NCBI GenBank assembly: GCA_033557465.1
Contig: CM066035.1
Span: forward strand, 245,848,869-245,912,868
From: Ichthyophis bannanicus
Taxonomy: Eukaryota; Chordata; Amphibia; Gymnophiona; Ichthyophiidae
Length of the DNA: 64,000 nucleotides
Reading direction: 5' to 3'
The notes under the pieces were generated by a model, which was given only the letters and a program-made list of their open reading frames with translations, was not told the origin of the DNA and did no database searches. Each line of letters starts with the position of its first letter. Positions within the stretch are counted from its first letter, which is position 1. Positions 41,434 to 52,904 of the stretch are shown here, one piece after another. A program made the translations under genes and the position numbers.

Positions 41434-43547
41434 TACAATCAACAAATCTAAAAAAGATTACCACTCTAAAGTGATAAATATGGCGATCAACCGCCCAAGA
41501 GAACTATTTAATATCGTAAAATCCCTTACCAAAACCCAAACACCAGAACCAGATCACCTAGACATAAATGTACAAACCTTAGCCACACACTTTGCTGAGA
41601 AGCTAAAAAACAGAACTAACATCCAAACTATAACACTGCACTCAGACCCAAAACAATCAAATAAATGGACAACCTTTCACGAAATCGACCAAAGGCACCT
41701 CCTCAATGTCATAACAATGATCAACACTACAACTTCCCCCCTTGACCCATGCCCAGTTTCATGGATAAAAGCCTCAAAAACTGAACTCGCTGTACATATC
41801 CAACCGATAGTGAATCAATCCCTAGCTCAAGGCTTAATGCCAGATCCTCTAAAACTCACCTCCATACGACCCATCTTAAAAAACAACAAATTAGACCCAA
41901 AGGACCCAAACTCATATAGGCCCATAGCCAGCATACCATTCGTAGCTAAAATAATTGAAAAAATCATACAGCTCCAACTCCAAGACCATATTGACTCTCA
42001 CACCCCCCTTGACTCCCACCAATTTGGATTCCGCCCATCTCACGGGGTAGAAACCCTACTAATAACATTGTTGGACAACCTCATTAAAGGCACAGATGAT
42101 AACAATCAAGGATTCCTCCTCATTTTCATAGATATATCAGCCGCTTTTGACAGTGTCAACCACAATACATTAATTAACAGACTCCAAGATCTGGGAATCA
42201 GGGGGACAATCCTCCAATGGTTCATCTCATATATAACCCACCGAGTAATACACATTCAACTAGGCCAAAACACATCAGAACCCTTCACACAAGGCCAAGG
42301 CATACCTCAAGGCTCCGCTCTCTCAGCCCTCCTTTTCAACATTTACCTCCAACCTATCACAAATATATTCAAAAAATACAAAGTTAACCATTATATTTAC
42401 GCTGACGACATCATGCTCACCCTCCCAATTAACACAAACAACCCACATACCAGAATATGTCTGATTGTATCAAAGAAACAGACTCCTGGCTTGAGAATAA
42501 CCACCTCAAAATCAATTTGAAAAAAACGGAAGCAATGTTTGTCGCAAGAAAACCAAACACAACCTTCCCTGAAACCATCACAATAAACAACACAACAATC
42601 CCAATCAAGAAAGAGGTGAAATACCTAGGAATAATACTAGACCATACCCTCAGTATGATCCCTCACATAAAGCAAACAGTTAAGACAATATTCTTCAAGC
42701 TAAAAACCATACAACACCTAAGACCACTCCTAGACTCCCATGATTTCAGATCGGTCATCAGTACACTCATCACTCCTCACTTTGACTATTGTAATAGTCT
42801 CCTAAACGGTCTGCCACTAGCAAACACTAACCTCCTCCAAAGAGCCCAAAATATCTGCGCTCGCGTAACAACAAAAGCTCGCCTGACAGACCACATAACT
42901 CCCATCCTATTTGAACTGCACTGGCTCCCCATAAATAGCAGAATAACATACAAAATAATCATAACCACATTTAAACTCATCAATGACATCTCACCATCAC
43001 ATCTAACCACCCTCTTGCAAGCCCCACCAGAACACAGAACTAGAAGACAAAACGCAACATACTCGTTAGGCATACAAACTACTATCCGTAAAACAAAAAA
43101 AAACTACGAGCTCTAGAGCCTTCTCATATGCTGCCCCCGCCCTCTGGAACAAACTACCTTTAAATCTTAGAATGATAAAAGACCTCCATCTCTTCAGGAG
43201 AGAACTTAAAACCCACTTCACAAACACAATATACCTCTCAAACCCACCTTAAATGCAGACGTTTACACCGTAAACACATCAGAAAAGTCTAAATGAAACC
43301 CTACTGATGATTAAATCCAACAAATGTCTACCAATGCTACCTACTCTACTACTCCTGTATATAGTTGTTTACAATTAATAATATAGTTACTCAGAAAAAT
43401 TGTTGATTTAAAAGTTGTTTGTAAATAATTTAAAAATCTGTTCCATGTAAAACCTGTTCTGGTTACACTTGTTATATGTAAACCGCCTTTGATCGCTGGA
43501 AAAGGCGGTATATAAGAAAGTTCTAAATAAATAAATAAATAAATAAA
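41434..43547 (+). mobile_element. L2-like LINE, 5'-truncated, inserted in ERV LTR
   Basis: The insert carries RT through the ORF2 C-terminus and a 3' tail with the typical L2 block gcctttgatcgctgg...ggcggtatataagaaag followed by (aaat)n. The endonuclease domain is missing, so it is 5'-truncated within ORF2. The A-rich plus strand (many caa and aca codons) contrasts with the CR1 and L1 copies nearby. Confidence 0.88.
41471..43250 (+). pseudogene. L2 ORF2 fragment: reverse transcriptase and C-terminus
   Basis: 41471-42520 covers RT: RPILKNNKLDPKDPNSYRPI, FGFRPSHGVETLL, LIFIDISAAFDSVNH (first catalytic Asp), GIPQGSALSALLFNIYL and the catalytic YIYADDIMLTLP. A frameshift near 42450-42460 moves to the frame 42457-43116, which carries KINLKKTEAMFVA, VKYLGIILD and LHWLPINSRITYK. 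A second shift near 43100 leads to FSYAAPALWNKLPLNL and ends near 43250. The order and C-terminal signature are typical of L2. At least two frameshifts inactivate it. Confidence 0.87.
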
Positions 43548-43607
43548 TATTGTTGAGTATCCTGGCTGTGTACACAGCCCTGTACAGACTAGCTTACTTT
43601 CACCGCT

Positions 43608-44071
43608 GAGCATGATTAACATGGGTGGCAGGTCTACTAATGGAATTAATCGTTTTAAATATCGGGACTGTAGTTTTGTGATAGCCCACACTTACACATG
43701 TAAGCACCAGCAAAGAAACATGTAGGTTGCAAAAATTGAGTAAGCAATGGCACTTGCAACCACAAGCTGCTGAGCAATACTCTTCTTTTAAAGAACGTAT
43801 TTTCCTGTAAATGACTGTTCCTAATGCAGATGCAGGCAAATACACATATATTCTTGCACATGTTTATACATATTTTGCAAAAGGCTTCTTTTTCAGTGGG
43901 CCTTTTGTAAAATAGGCTGGAAATTCTGAATATCCCGACTTGAATGTTTCATTTCTGATCTACCTGATCTGTGCAAAATAAGGTTTCACATCTGAAAAGT
44001 GTGATTTGTTTATATGCAATACCTTGGTAAATCACAAGAGGATGCCCATATTCTACAAAACATTCTGTCAC
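43608..44071. other. Unassigned stretch between ERV and E2
   Basis: This is the right flank of the provirus up to the E2 target site. No recognised element, gene or strong repeat was seen. Short ORFs on the minus strand look random. Confidence 0.5.
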
Positions 44072-44259
44072 ATAGGGGTATGTTTACTAAACCGTCTTAA
44101 TGTTACCGGCGCTAGTTGCAGCGTTAATGTGAAAAATGCCATATAAAGTAGTGGGCGTTCCGGCGGCAAGGTAGCAAGAATCTGAATCACGTGATAGTGG
44201 GTGCCGTGGCACGTTAACGCGGATTAACCCTAAGTTCATGCCAGCGCAGAGCTAGCAGC

Positions 44260-44758
44260 TATAAAGATGTAGCCCACTGGTTACTGCAATGGCTGTGGAG
44301 GCAGAGGTCATGGGTTCAATCCTGTGGTGGTGTTATGTAAGAAGGCTATCTGAGGCATTTCCTTTTTTAATTTAAATCAGTGCTGTCTGAGGCATTTCCT
44401 TTTTTAATTTAAATCAGTGCTGCCAGAAAAACACCCAGACAGTGCCATAACCTAAGGTGACTCATAAGGCGCCCTATAGGGAGCCCTATAAGGTGCCCCA
44501 TAGGTCACATTATAAAGTGCCCTGTCCGCCAAGGCACCTTATAATGTGCCCTATAGAGCGCCTTATAGGGAACCCTATAAGGCGCCTTATGAGGCACCTT
44601 AGGCTACGGCACTCTGAGGGTGTTTTTGCTGGCAGCACTGATTTAAATTAAAAGGAAATGCCTCAGACAGCCTTATTAAATAACACCACTGTGGGATTAA
44701 ACCCATGACCTCTGTCTCCATAGTCATTGAAGTAACCAGTGAGCTACATCTCTATAGA
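44260..44758. repeat. Fold-back with tRNA-like heads on both ends
   Basis: The two ends are reverse complements: tagcccactggttactg...gtcatgggttcaatcctg at the left and the complementary phrase at the right. Each head has an A-box-like (tagcccactgg) and a B-box-like (gggttcaatcc) pol III motif, as in tRNA-derived SINEs. The centre consists of short units such as ggcgccttatag and ggcaccttat in both orientations. In the left half a 45-bp block with gaggcatttcc is duplicated (44353-44420). A second copy is at 57470-57896. Confidence 0.8.
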
Positions 44759-46190
44759 GTCTAACACACCGGCTGGCTGGCTACAGAAAGACTGCAGGTC
44801 ACCACATAAACTGTCTGCTGTGGTTACCAGGATAGGGTAAACCCACCCGTACCCATGATGCACTGCACTTGCAGATCAGCAGTCTACATCTGATCACAAG
44901 ATGGGATATGCACCTCTATAGCACCCCAGCCTGGTAGGGGGAACTGACCATGTGTGTTACTGGCACAGAGTAGCTACAGACGGTGACATTGTGCGGTTCC
45001 TGTGCTCACCCTGAGGGTGAGGTGGGGCACCCAGAATCAGGTCCGCAGCACCTGCCTTGACTGAGGTAGGCTGTGCTGCAGGTCCCCATCAGTGCCAGTG
45101 TGTCCCTGCAGACATACCTAGGATACACCTGTATTTCCCAGTCACGTTTAGCCCTTTTGGACTATGGTGCAACCAGAATAGTGCATATCCTGTGGGGTTG
45201 CCATGGTCACATGTTATTATGAGATAGGTGGTGTTTGGACCCAAAAGTGGATTATGTATCACCACCCAACCCACCCTCCCTCTGTGGGTCAGGGTGGGGG
45301 ACAGGATCTCCCACCAACAGATCCACATTCTTCATCTCTGCAATGGTGGCAGTAGAGGGGACCAACAACTCCAGTCCTGCTGGGGAATAGGCACATTACA
45401 GGGCAGTCAATGCAGATCTCTACACACTACATTGGGCACTAGCAGACAGGCAGTAGGCCTGGTAAAGCTCAGCTACCCCCCACCACTATCTGACATTCAC
45501 CAGCAGAGAACACAGTCAGTCTCCACCTGCTGCACCCTGCAAGATGCTCCAACCATACACAACCTAACTGCAGACAGTCTGCTAGCTAGTACACAGTGCA
45601 TGTTCCTGGGGAAACTGTGTGCACCCAAAAATGGAATGTGAGCACACACACCAAACAGACATGTCAGTGATTGGGCCCCAAAAACAGAAACTCATAGATA
45701 CCACTTGAGAGAAATACTGTATAGCACTGTGGGGGAACCTAGCCATGCCATGGTCACTGCTCAGTCAGGGTGAGAGTGCCCTCCCACCCCCCACCCCCCA
45801 GCATGACATGCTGTGGCCACCCTGTCTGTGCAGGTGGTGGCACTATAATATCCCAGCCATTGCCCTATGCCCTGTGTAGATGCATCCTGCCCAGGCCGCC
45901 CTGTCCGGACCATGCCCACAGTACCTTGCGCCTCATTATGCACATTGGCAGGCTAACACTGGAAACAGTGCAAGCATTGTGGGCTCAGTAAGGTGTAGGC
46001 AGCCACAAAACACTGGATAGGCATACACACACTCCCACACCTATTTCAGCATTGTGCAAAGAGAGAGGTGGTTGGCAGCCCTGGCCGCCACACCAGTCCT
46101 GGGCACAGTGCAGGCATTGCTATGGTACTCAATACTGTTAGGGTAAAAACTGTCAGGAACATAAACTGAAACACACTCCACAGATAACAG

Positions 46191-46272
46191 AAAGGTTGCT
46201 ATGATGAATCTCTGTCAACAAATTGAGTTTAACTTAGGATTTGTTATCTGACATTAATCATAGCAACCTTTT
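46191..46272. repeat. Small hairpin repeat with 14-bp arms
   Basis: The arms aaaggttgctatga and tcatagcaaccttt enclose about 50 bp. The same unit occurs in E3 (about 60278-60361) and E4 (about 62493-62573), so it was part of the ancestral E element. It may be a captured MITE. Confidence 0.7.
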
Positions 46273-46439
46273 GATACATGTGGAACATGTGTCCAAGACG
46301 GCATTGCTTAGGTATGCAGGTGCTAGTATTGGTAGATGCTGCTCCACACAGGACCCAACAGCCTGACTCTCCATGAGCCGTTGGATAGTGGAGCCTATGG
46401 GTGTGGGTGTCTAAGCCCCTGTTGGCCGCTGCTCTAGGG

Positions 46440-47137
46440 CAGAGGTTCCCAACTCCGGTCCTGGTGGGCCAAACACGGTTCAGGTTTTCATGCTGTCCCT
46501 AATGAATATAATCAAACAGGGAAAACCCAATATCGCTGGTATTCATAAGATACAAAATTAAGAAGGAATACCGCTACTCCCTGACAACAATCATTACTTA
46601 ACTTTTGTCGGGCATAAACCGCAAGACAAAGAGGAAACCCCTCTTCCTCTCACGCAGTACATGCCCCTTTTTTTAAATTCACTTTATTCAAAAGTTTCTC
46701 ATGCGAAATTAAAGCAAGGGGTTTCCTCTTTGTCTTGCTGTTTATGCCCGACAAAAATTAAGTAATGATTGTTGTCGTGGAGTAGCGGTATTCCTTCTTA
46801 ATTTTGTATCTGTGATCGATCAGATAAGTGTGGACTTGCTTTAATTTTGCATGAGAAACTTTTGAATAAAGTGAATTTTAAAAAAGGGGCATGTACTGCG
46901 TGAGAGGAAGAGGGGTTTCCTCTTTGTCTTGCGGTTTATGCCCGACAAAAATTAAGTAATGATTGTTGTCGGGGAGTAGCGGTATTCCTTCTTAATTTTG
47001 TCCATAATGAATATGCATAAGATACATTTGCATACAATGGGGGCGGTGCATTCAAATGCATCACAGGCATATTTATTAGGGACAGCATGAAACCTGAATG
47101 GTGTTTGGCCCTCCAGGACTGCAGTTGGGAAACTCTG
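46440..47137. mobile_element. hAT-type MITE, interrupted by a fold-back insert
   Basis: The termini are cagaggttcccaactccgg and the inverted counterpart ttgggaaactctg, flanked by the 8-bp duplication ctctaggg at 46432-46439 and 47138-47145. An 8-bp duplication and CAG-type ends are hAT hallmarks. The interior has the atgaatatgcataagat palindromic core. An insert of about 500 bp (about 46500-47006) separates the halves; without it the MITE is about 190 bp, as in E4. Confidence 0.85.
46550..47002. repeat. Complex inverted repeat inside the MITE
   Basis: A block of about 180 bp (aaaattaagaaggaatacc ... cgacaaaaattaagtaatg) appears in three partial copies, first forward and then twice reverse-complemented, with the phrases gtcgggcataaaccg and aagacaaagaggaaacc. 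It is absent at the same place in E4, so it inserted only in E2. The element type is not recognised. Confidence 0.65.
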
Positions 47138-48636
47138 CTCTAGGGATTGCACATGTTTATGGTGTATGTGCTCTGCAGGGCCTAGTATAGGCGATTATGG
47201 TGTGTTTATTTTATCTGCAATAAAGGTTCCATCTTTATTACCACGGTTTAGTACTGGGTAAAATATAGGGACATGGTCTGCAGGAGCCCCAGCTGGAACT
47301 TGAACCTGTGACCTTCTGCCCTGAATATACTAGCTGCGTGTACTGCACCAAACTGTTGTCACAGAGGCAGATCATTCCCTGGGGATACCATGACGGTTCA
47401 TCAGACAGACCTTGTCTGTTGCAGTGCACGGCACCCACCTATACAGGGCTTGGCCTTGGTCTGCTGTGGGCAGATGCCACTGCCCCCCCCCCCACACCAC
47501 CAGCACCCCTCTGCCACCATGCTGACATGCCCTTGTGACAGTGGTGCTGGTGGTGCACAGTCCCAGGCCATCCAGTGTGCCGGTAGGCGGCTGCCTATGG
47601 TGTGTGATATGGGATAGGGGTGTCTGCATAGACATCCACGCTTCCCCCCGGCACTGCCTGCCAATGTTATATACTCTTTGGGGTACTTGCTGGGTACTGT
47701 CTCCTGGGACACTGTGGGACACACACTCATGGACATGTTTGCCCTTGGTCAGTTGCTGTCTTGCTGGTTTTCCATTTCTACATTCCTATGTGTCACCTAG
47801 GCATCTGCCTAGTCCACCCTGTGCCCCAGCTGCCCCACTGCATATCCCGCCTGCAGCCCCCTGTAACCCATTTGAACCATCACCATAGTGCCCTTTCCTA
47901 CATGGCCACTCTGCTGTTGCTGCACATGTGAAAGCCACATAGGCAAGCTGCCCACTATACACCACAGCAAACCCTCATCAACACTATCAATGTTGGAACA
48001 TTCACTTTGTAGGGGGAATCAGAATTGACCCTTCCAAAAGTGACACCTTCCTTTTTCTTCTTTATGGGTAGTGTTGATTACCGTTTATCAATGTTTTTTC
48101 TATTGGCCAGCTCGGTGTTTTGTATTTCTATTTTGGTTCTGGTCATTATCTCTCTGATTTTTGCATGTTTTGTTACTGCACATGTATCACTACTATTATT
48201 TCTTTAGGTCTCCCTGCCTTTGCTGTACATTGCTAACTGAACTGGTTTCTCTCTCCTGCAAATGTGCCTCTAACACAAGGTTTTCAGTGGTGTTAATTTT
48301 CCAACCCTGATTTCACAGTGTTAGTCTGCCTGGGGCCTCTCCCCGTCCACTCTCCACCCATTGACCCCTTATCTCCGCCCTCTGGGGAGCCTTACTCCAC
48401 CCTCTGTGCACTTTAATGCTGCCGGAGACGTTATCGCGCGATACGTGACGTTATCGCACGGTAATGCACCATTATCTCATGATAACGTCACTTATCGCAC
48501 GATAACATTGCCGCTGCGACGTTAGTGCTGTTTACTAAATATACCCCATAATCTTATACAAAGGGATTCTTTTATTTAACAATAAATGCCATGTTAAAGT
48601 GCAAAGAAAATTCACAGTATTTAGCTTATTCCTTAA

Positions 48637-48833
48637 TGAGTGGAGGAGTAGCCTAGTGGTTATAGCCCTGGCTTAGGAACCAAGAGACCAGCGTTCAATT
48701 CCCACTTGCACTCCTTGTGGTCTTGGGCAAGTCACTTAACCCTCCATTGCTCTGAAAAATCCAAGTTATCAATGTCGCTGTTTAATGTACATTTACCAAG
48801 TTTAAGTTACAATGTAAACCGCTTTGATTGAAA
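48637..48833 (+). mobile_element. CORE/MIR-type SINE
   Basis: The tRNA-related head has an A-box-like tagcctagtggttatagcc and a B-box-like cgttcaattccc. It is followed by the conserved core cttgggcaagtcacttaacc and an L2-like tail with aatgtaaaccgctttgatt. This is the architecture of CORE-SINEs such as MIR, mobilised by L2. It lies between E2 and the 3' end of CR1 copy 3. Confidence 0.8.
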
Positions 48834-48990
48834 TAAGATATGCCATACTGGGTCAGACCAAGGTCCATCACGCCCAGTATCCTGTTTCCAACAGTGGCCA
48901 TCTAGGTCATACATACCTAGCAGTATCAACAAAAGACACAGGTTCCACAATGCTTGTATTGGGTCAAGCATTGATATCCTGGGTCCCTTT

Positions 48991-51964
48991 TTAATAGTGG
49001 TTTATGGACCTTTCCTCCAGAAACTTGTCCAAACCTTTTTTAAATCCAGCTACACTAACAGCTCTTACTACATCCTCCGGTAACAAATTCCAGAGTTTGA
49101 TTACACATTGAGTGAAAAAATATTTTTTCTTATTTGTCTTAAATAGTTTACCCTGTAGCTTCATTACACGTCCCCTAGTCTTTCTATATTCTGATAGCGT
49201 AAACAATCGATCTACGTTTATCCGTTCCACTCCATTCATTAATTTATAGACCTCTATCATATCTCCCCTCAGCCATCTCTTTTCCAGGTTAAAGAGACCT
49301 AACCTTTGTAGCCTTTCTTCATAGGAGTAGCCTTCCATTCCCTTTACCATTTTGGTGGCTCTTCTCTGTACCTTTTCTAATAACCTTTTCTATATCCTTT
49401 TTAAGATACGGCGACCAGAATTGCACACAATATTCAAGGTGCGGTCGTACCATGGAACAATACAGAGGCATTATAATATCCTTTGTTCTATTTTCCATTC
49501 CTTTCCTTATGATACCTAGCATTCTATTTGCTTTCTTGGCCACCGCTGCACACTGGGCGGAGGGTTTTAACATGTTATCCACGATGACGCCTAAATCTTT
49601 TTCCTGGGTGGTGGTTTCCAATGTGGAACCTTGCATCATGTAGCCATAGTGTGGTTTGTTCTTTCCTAGGTGCAAAACTTTGCACTTGTCCACATTAAAT
49701 TTCATCTGCCATTTGGATGCCCAGTCTTCCAATTTATCCAGATCCTCCTGCAGTTTTCCACAGTCCTCTTGGGTTTTAACAACTTTAAACAGTTTTGTGT
49801 CATCTGCAAATTTGATAACCTCACTAGTTATTCCCTTTTCCAGGTCATTTATGAATATGTCAAAAAGTAGCGGACCCAGTACAGATCCCTGGGGTACTCC
49901 ACTATTCACCTTTTTCCATTGGGAAAACTGGCCATTTAGCCCTACCCTCTGCTTTCTATCTTTTAACCAGTTCCCGATCCACAATAGTACACTGCCTCCT
50001 ATCCCATGACTTTTTAGTTTTGCCAAAAGTCTCTGATGAGGGACCTTGTCAAAGGCTTTCTGAAAGTCCAGATACATTATATCAACTGACTCAACTTTGT
50101 CTACCTGTTTATTCACACTTTCAAAAAAACATATCAGATTAGTAAGACAAGATCTTCCTTGTCTAAAGCCATGTTGGCTGTCTCCCATTAGGCCATGACT
50201 ATCTACATGCTGTGTAATTTTGTTCTTTATGATGGTTTCTACCATTTTCCCCGGTACTGACCTCAGGCTCACCGGTCTGTAATTTCCCGGATCACCCCTG
50301 GAACCCTTTTTAAAAATTGGCGTTACATTGGCGACCCTACAATCTTCAGGTATTACAGATGATTTTAATGAAAGTTCACAGATTACTAATAGCAGGTCTG
50401 CAATCTCATATTTCAGTTCTTTCAACACTCTTGGATGTATACCATCCGGTCCAGGTGATTTGCTACTATTCAGTTTATCAAATAGTTGTAATACATCTTC
50501 CTGGTTTAGCGAAATTTCTCTCAATTCCTCTGCAGTACACCTTTAAATACCACTTCAGTCTTGGGTAACATCCCTACATCCTCCTCAGTAAAGACCAAAG
50601 CAAAGAATTCATTCAGTCTCTCCGCTATATCCTTGTCTCCTCTTACTGCCCCTTTTACCCCTCTGTCATCTAATGGTCCAATTGACTCTGTCACAGACCT
50701 TTTGCGACGAATGTACTTGAAAAAGTTGTTATTTCGTGTTTTTGCTTCCGTAGCAGGTTCCTTCTCAAATTCTCGCTTTGCCTGCCATATCAATGCTTTG
50801 CATTTAACTTGCCAGTGCTTGTGCTATTTCCAGTTCTTTTTTTCATTTCCTGAAAGATGCTTTTTTGGCAGCAACAGCCTCTCTGACCTCACCTTTAAAC
50901 CATGCTGGCAGTTTTTTGGACTTTCGTCCACTTTTCTTAATGCGTGGAATACAGCTGGTCTGGGCTTCCAGGATAGTATTTTTAAACAACACCCAAGCTT
51001 GATGTAAGTCTTTAACCTTTGCAACCGCTCCTTTTAGTTTTTTCTTAACTATATTCCTTCTTTTATCATAGTCTCCCTTTCGAAAGTTAAAAGGTAGTAC
51101 TGTGGATTTCTTTACTATCCCTCCTCCACTAATTAAATCAAACATGATCATGCTATGATCACTATTGCCAAGCGGTCCCAACACCCTTATCTCTTGCACC
51201 AGATCTGGTGTTCCACTAAGGACTAGATCCAGTATGGCTTCCCCTCTGGTTGGTTCATGAACCAGCTGCTCCAAGAAGCAGTCATTTATTTCATCTAGAA
51301 ACTTTATCTCTCTAGCATGTCCTGTCGGGACACTGACCAAGTCGATACTGGGGTAATTGAAATCACCCATTATTACTACTCTGCTGTGACTTTTGTTAGC
51401 TTCCTTGATTTCTTTGAGCATTTCATCATCCATTTGTTCATTCTGGCCAGGTGGTCGATAGTACACCCCCACTGCCATCACCTTCCCCTTCATACATGGA
51501 ATTTCAATCCATAGAGATTCTACAGCAAATTTTGTTTCCTGCAAAACTTTAATCCTTTCTGACTCAATGCCCTCTCTAACATAGAGCGCAACCCCTCCAC
51601 CAATTTGATCAGTTCTATCATTACTATATAGTTTCTATCCAGGTATCACAGTGTCCCACTGGTTATCCTCCTTCCACCATGTCTCTGAGATTGTAATCAT
51701 ATCTAACCTCTCATTTAGTGCTATATATTCTAACTCTCCCATCTTATTGTTTAGACTTCTAGCATTTGCATACAAGCATTTTAGAGACTGCATTTTATTA
51801 ATATTAATCTGACTGTTGGTAGGCATGGGTAATTTGGAATCTTTAAGCTCTGTCTGCTCCATACCCGAGGGCATTTGGGCTACTTTACTCTTTTTTGCAA
51901 CCTCTCTGCTTTTGGTAGTATCCTTCAAGGATACATTCTTCCGAACCATCCGCTCTTGGGCCAC
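48991..51964 (-). pseudogene. CR1 ORF2: endonuclease + reverse transcriptase, frameshifted
   Basis: 51964-51635 and 51544-50843 (same frame, one stop between) cover the endonuclease: LKCLYANARSLNNK, ISETWWKED, VYYRPPGQ, MGDFNYPSID and GNSDHSMIMFDL. 50793-50521 is the linker. 50524-49319 is RT: SSKSPGPDGIHPRVLKEL, NYRPVSLRSVPGKMVE, GFRQGRSCLTNL, MYLDFQKAFDKVPHQRLL, GVPQGSVLGPLLF and the catalytic FADDTKLF. 49350-48991 is the C-terminus. ORF2p nicks the target and reverse transcribes CR1 RNA. At least three frameshifts separate the parts, so it is inactive. Confidence 0.9.
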
Positions 51965-52126
51965 TGTCAGCTTTCCTCTATTATCTAGTTTAAAAGCTGC
52001 TCTATCTCCTTTTTAAAGGTTAATGCCAGCAGCCTGGTTCCATCCTGGTTAAGGTGAAGCCCATCCCTTCGGAATAGCCTCTCCTTTCCCCAGAATGTTC
52101 CCCAGTTCCTAACAAATCCAAAACCC

Positions 52127-52904
52127 TCATCTCTGCACCATTGTCTCATCCACGCATTGAGACTCCGGAGCTCTGCCTGCCTTTTCGGTCCTGCACATGG
52201 AAACGGGAAGCATTTCGGAGAACGCTACCCTGGAAGTTCTGGATTTCAACTTCCTACCTAAAAGCCTAAATTTAGTCTCCAGAGCCTCCCTACCATATTT
52301 TCCTATGTCATTGGTACCGACATGTACCAAGACAGCAGACTCCTCCCCAGCACTGTCTAAGACCTTATCTAGGTGGCGCGTGAGGTCCGTTACCTTCGCA
52401 CCAGGCAGGCATGTTACCAGGCGATCCTCATGTCCACCAGCCACCCAGCTATCTACATGCCTAATGATCGAATCACCAACTATAACGGCTGTCCTAACCC
52501 TTCCCTCATGAGCACACGGCCCTGGAGAAACATCCTCGGTGCGAGAGGGTTTTACATCACCTGAAGGACAGGTCCTAGTTACAGGATCACTTCCAGCCGC
52601 ACCAGGGTGATGCTCTCCTGTCACGTGACCTCTCCTCCATGGCAACAGGGATGCTGCCAGACTGGAGGTGGGATTTCAGGACTATATCCCTGTAGGTCTC
52701 GTCTATGTACCTCTCTGTCTTTCTTATGTTTTCCAAGTCTGCTGCTCTAGCCTCTAGGGAACAGACTTGTTCCCTGAGAGCAAAGAGCTCCTTGCACCTA
52801 GTGCACACGTAAGACCTCTCACCAACTGGGAGAAAATCATACATGTGACACTCAATGCAAAAGACTGGAAAGCCCCCATCTTGCTGCTGGACTGCTGTCT
52901 GCAT
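52127..52904 (-). pseudogene. CR1 ORF1: zinc-binding/coiled-coil N-terminus and SGNH esterase-like domain
   Basis: 52904-52587 encodes a Cys pattern (FCIECHMYDF, VCTRCKELF) followed by a helical segment (LREQVCSLEARAADLENIRK). 52645-52127, in another frame, encodes a GDSL/SGNH hydrolase-like fold: AVIVGDSIIRHVD with the nucleophile Ser, LVHVGTNDIGKYG and RVAFSEMLPV. An esterase domain in ORF1 is established for CR1 elements; its role is unclear but may involve lipid or membrane interactions. The frameshift between the two parts breaks the gene. Confidence 0.82.

Larger units (their letters stand above)
18972..43602 (-). mobile_element. Endogenous retrovirus, class I-like, with four nested insertions
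   Basis: Paired LTRs at 18972-19601 and 40864-43602 (the latter split by an L2) enclose gag, protease, RT, RNase H, integrase and env-like segments in retroviral order on the minus strand. The provirus is bordered by ccgct at 18967-18971 and 43603-43607, a 5-bp target duplication. Removing the L1 (19662-24970), the gene-like unit (about 26990-29535), the Gypsy element (30857-37129) and the L2 (about 41434-43547) leaves about 8.3 kb, a normal provirus length. The integrase and env resemble gamma/epsilon-type retroviruses. All genes are broken by stops, frameshifts or insertions. By eye the LTRs differ at about 14 of some 600 positions, so this is a moderately old insertion. Confidence 0.92.
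40864..43602 (-). repeat. ERV 5' LTR, split by an L2 insertion
   Basis: The two LTR parts are 40864 to about 41433 and 43549-43602. Together they match the 630-bp 3' LTR. The break is at ttagggcta, after which the L2 begins, and the LTR resumes at attgttgag following the (aaat)n tail of the L2. Confidence 0.9.
44075..48547 (-). mobile_element. E2: 4.5-kb non-coding DNA transposon, composite
   Basis: It starts ggggtatgtttactaaac and ends gtttactaaatatacccc, giving inverted termini, with ata on both sides (44072-44074 and 48548-48550). The subterminal zones are rich in short palindromes built from gttaacg/cgttaac and cgataacg, which differ between copies. The interior carries, in order, a SINE-headed fold-back (44260-44758), a long GC-rich non-coding body, a small hairpin repeat (46191-46272), a hAT MITE (46440-47137) and another GC-rich body. 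Homologous interiors occur in E3, in E4 (opposite orientation) and partly in E1 and E5. No transposase is encoded, so it must move in trans. Confidence 0.78.

Noticed and set aside
44266..44335. tRNA gene at the fold-back head
   Set aside because: A and B boxes are present but a full cloverleaf with anticodon and acceptor stems cannot be drawn; it fits a tRNA-derived SINE head.
45228..45641. 137-codon ORF in E2
   Set aside because: The homologous stretches in E3 (58350-58577) and E4 (minus strand near 63400) have different frames and stops, so it is not conserved.
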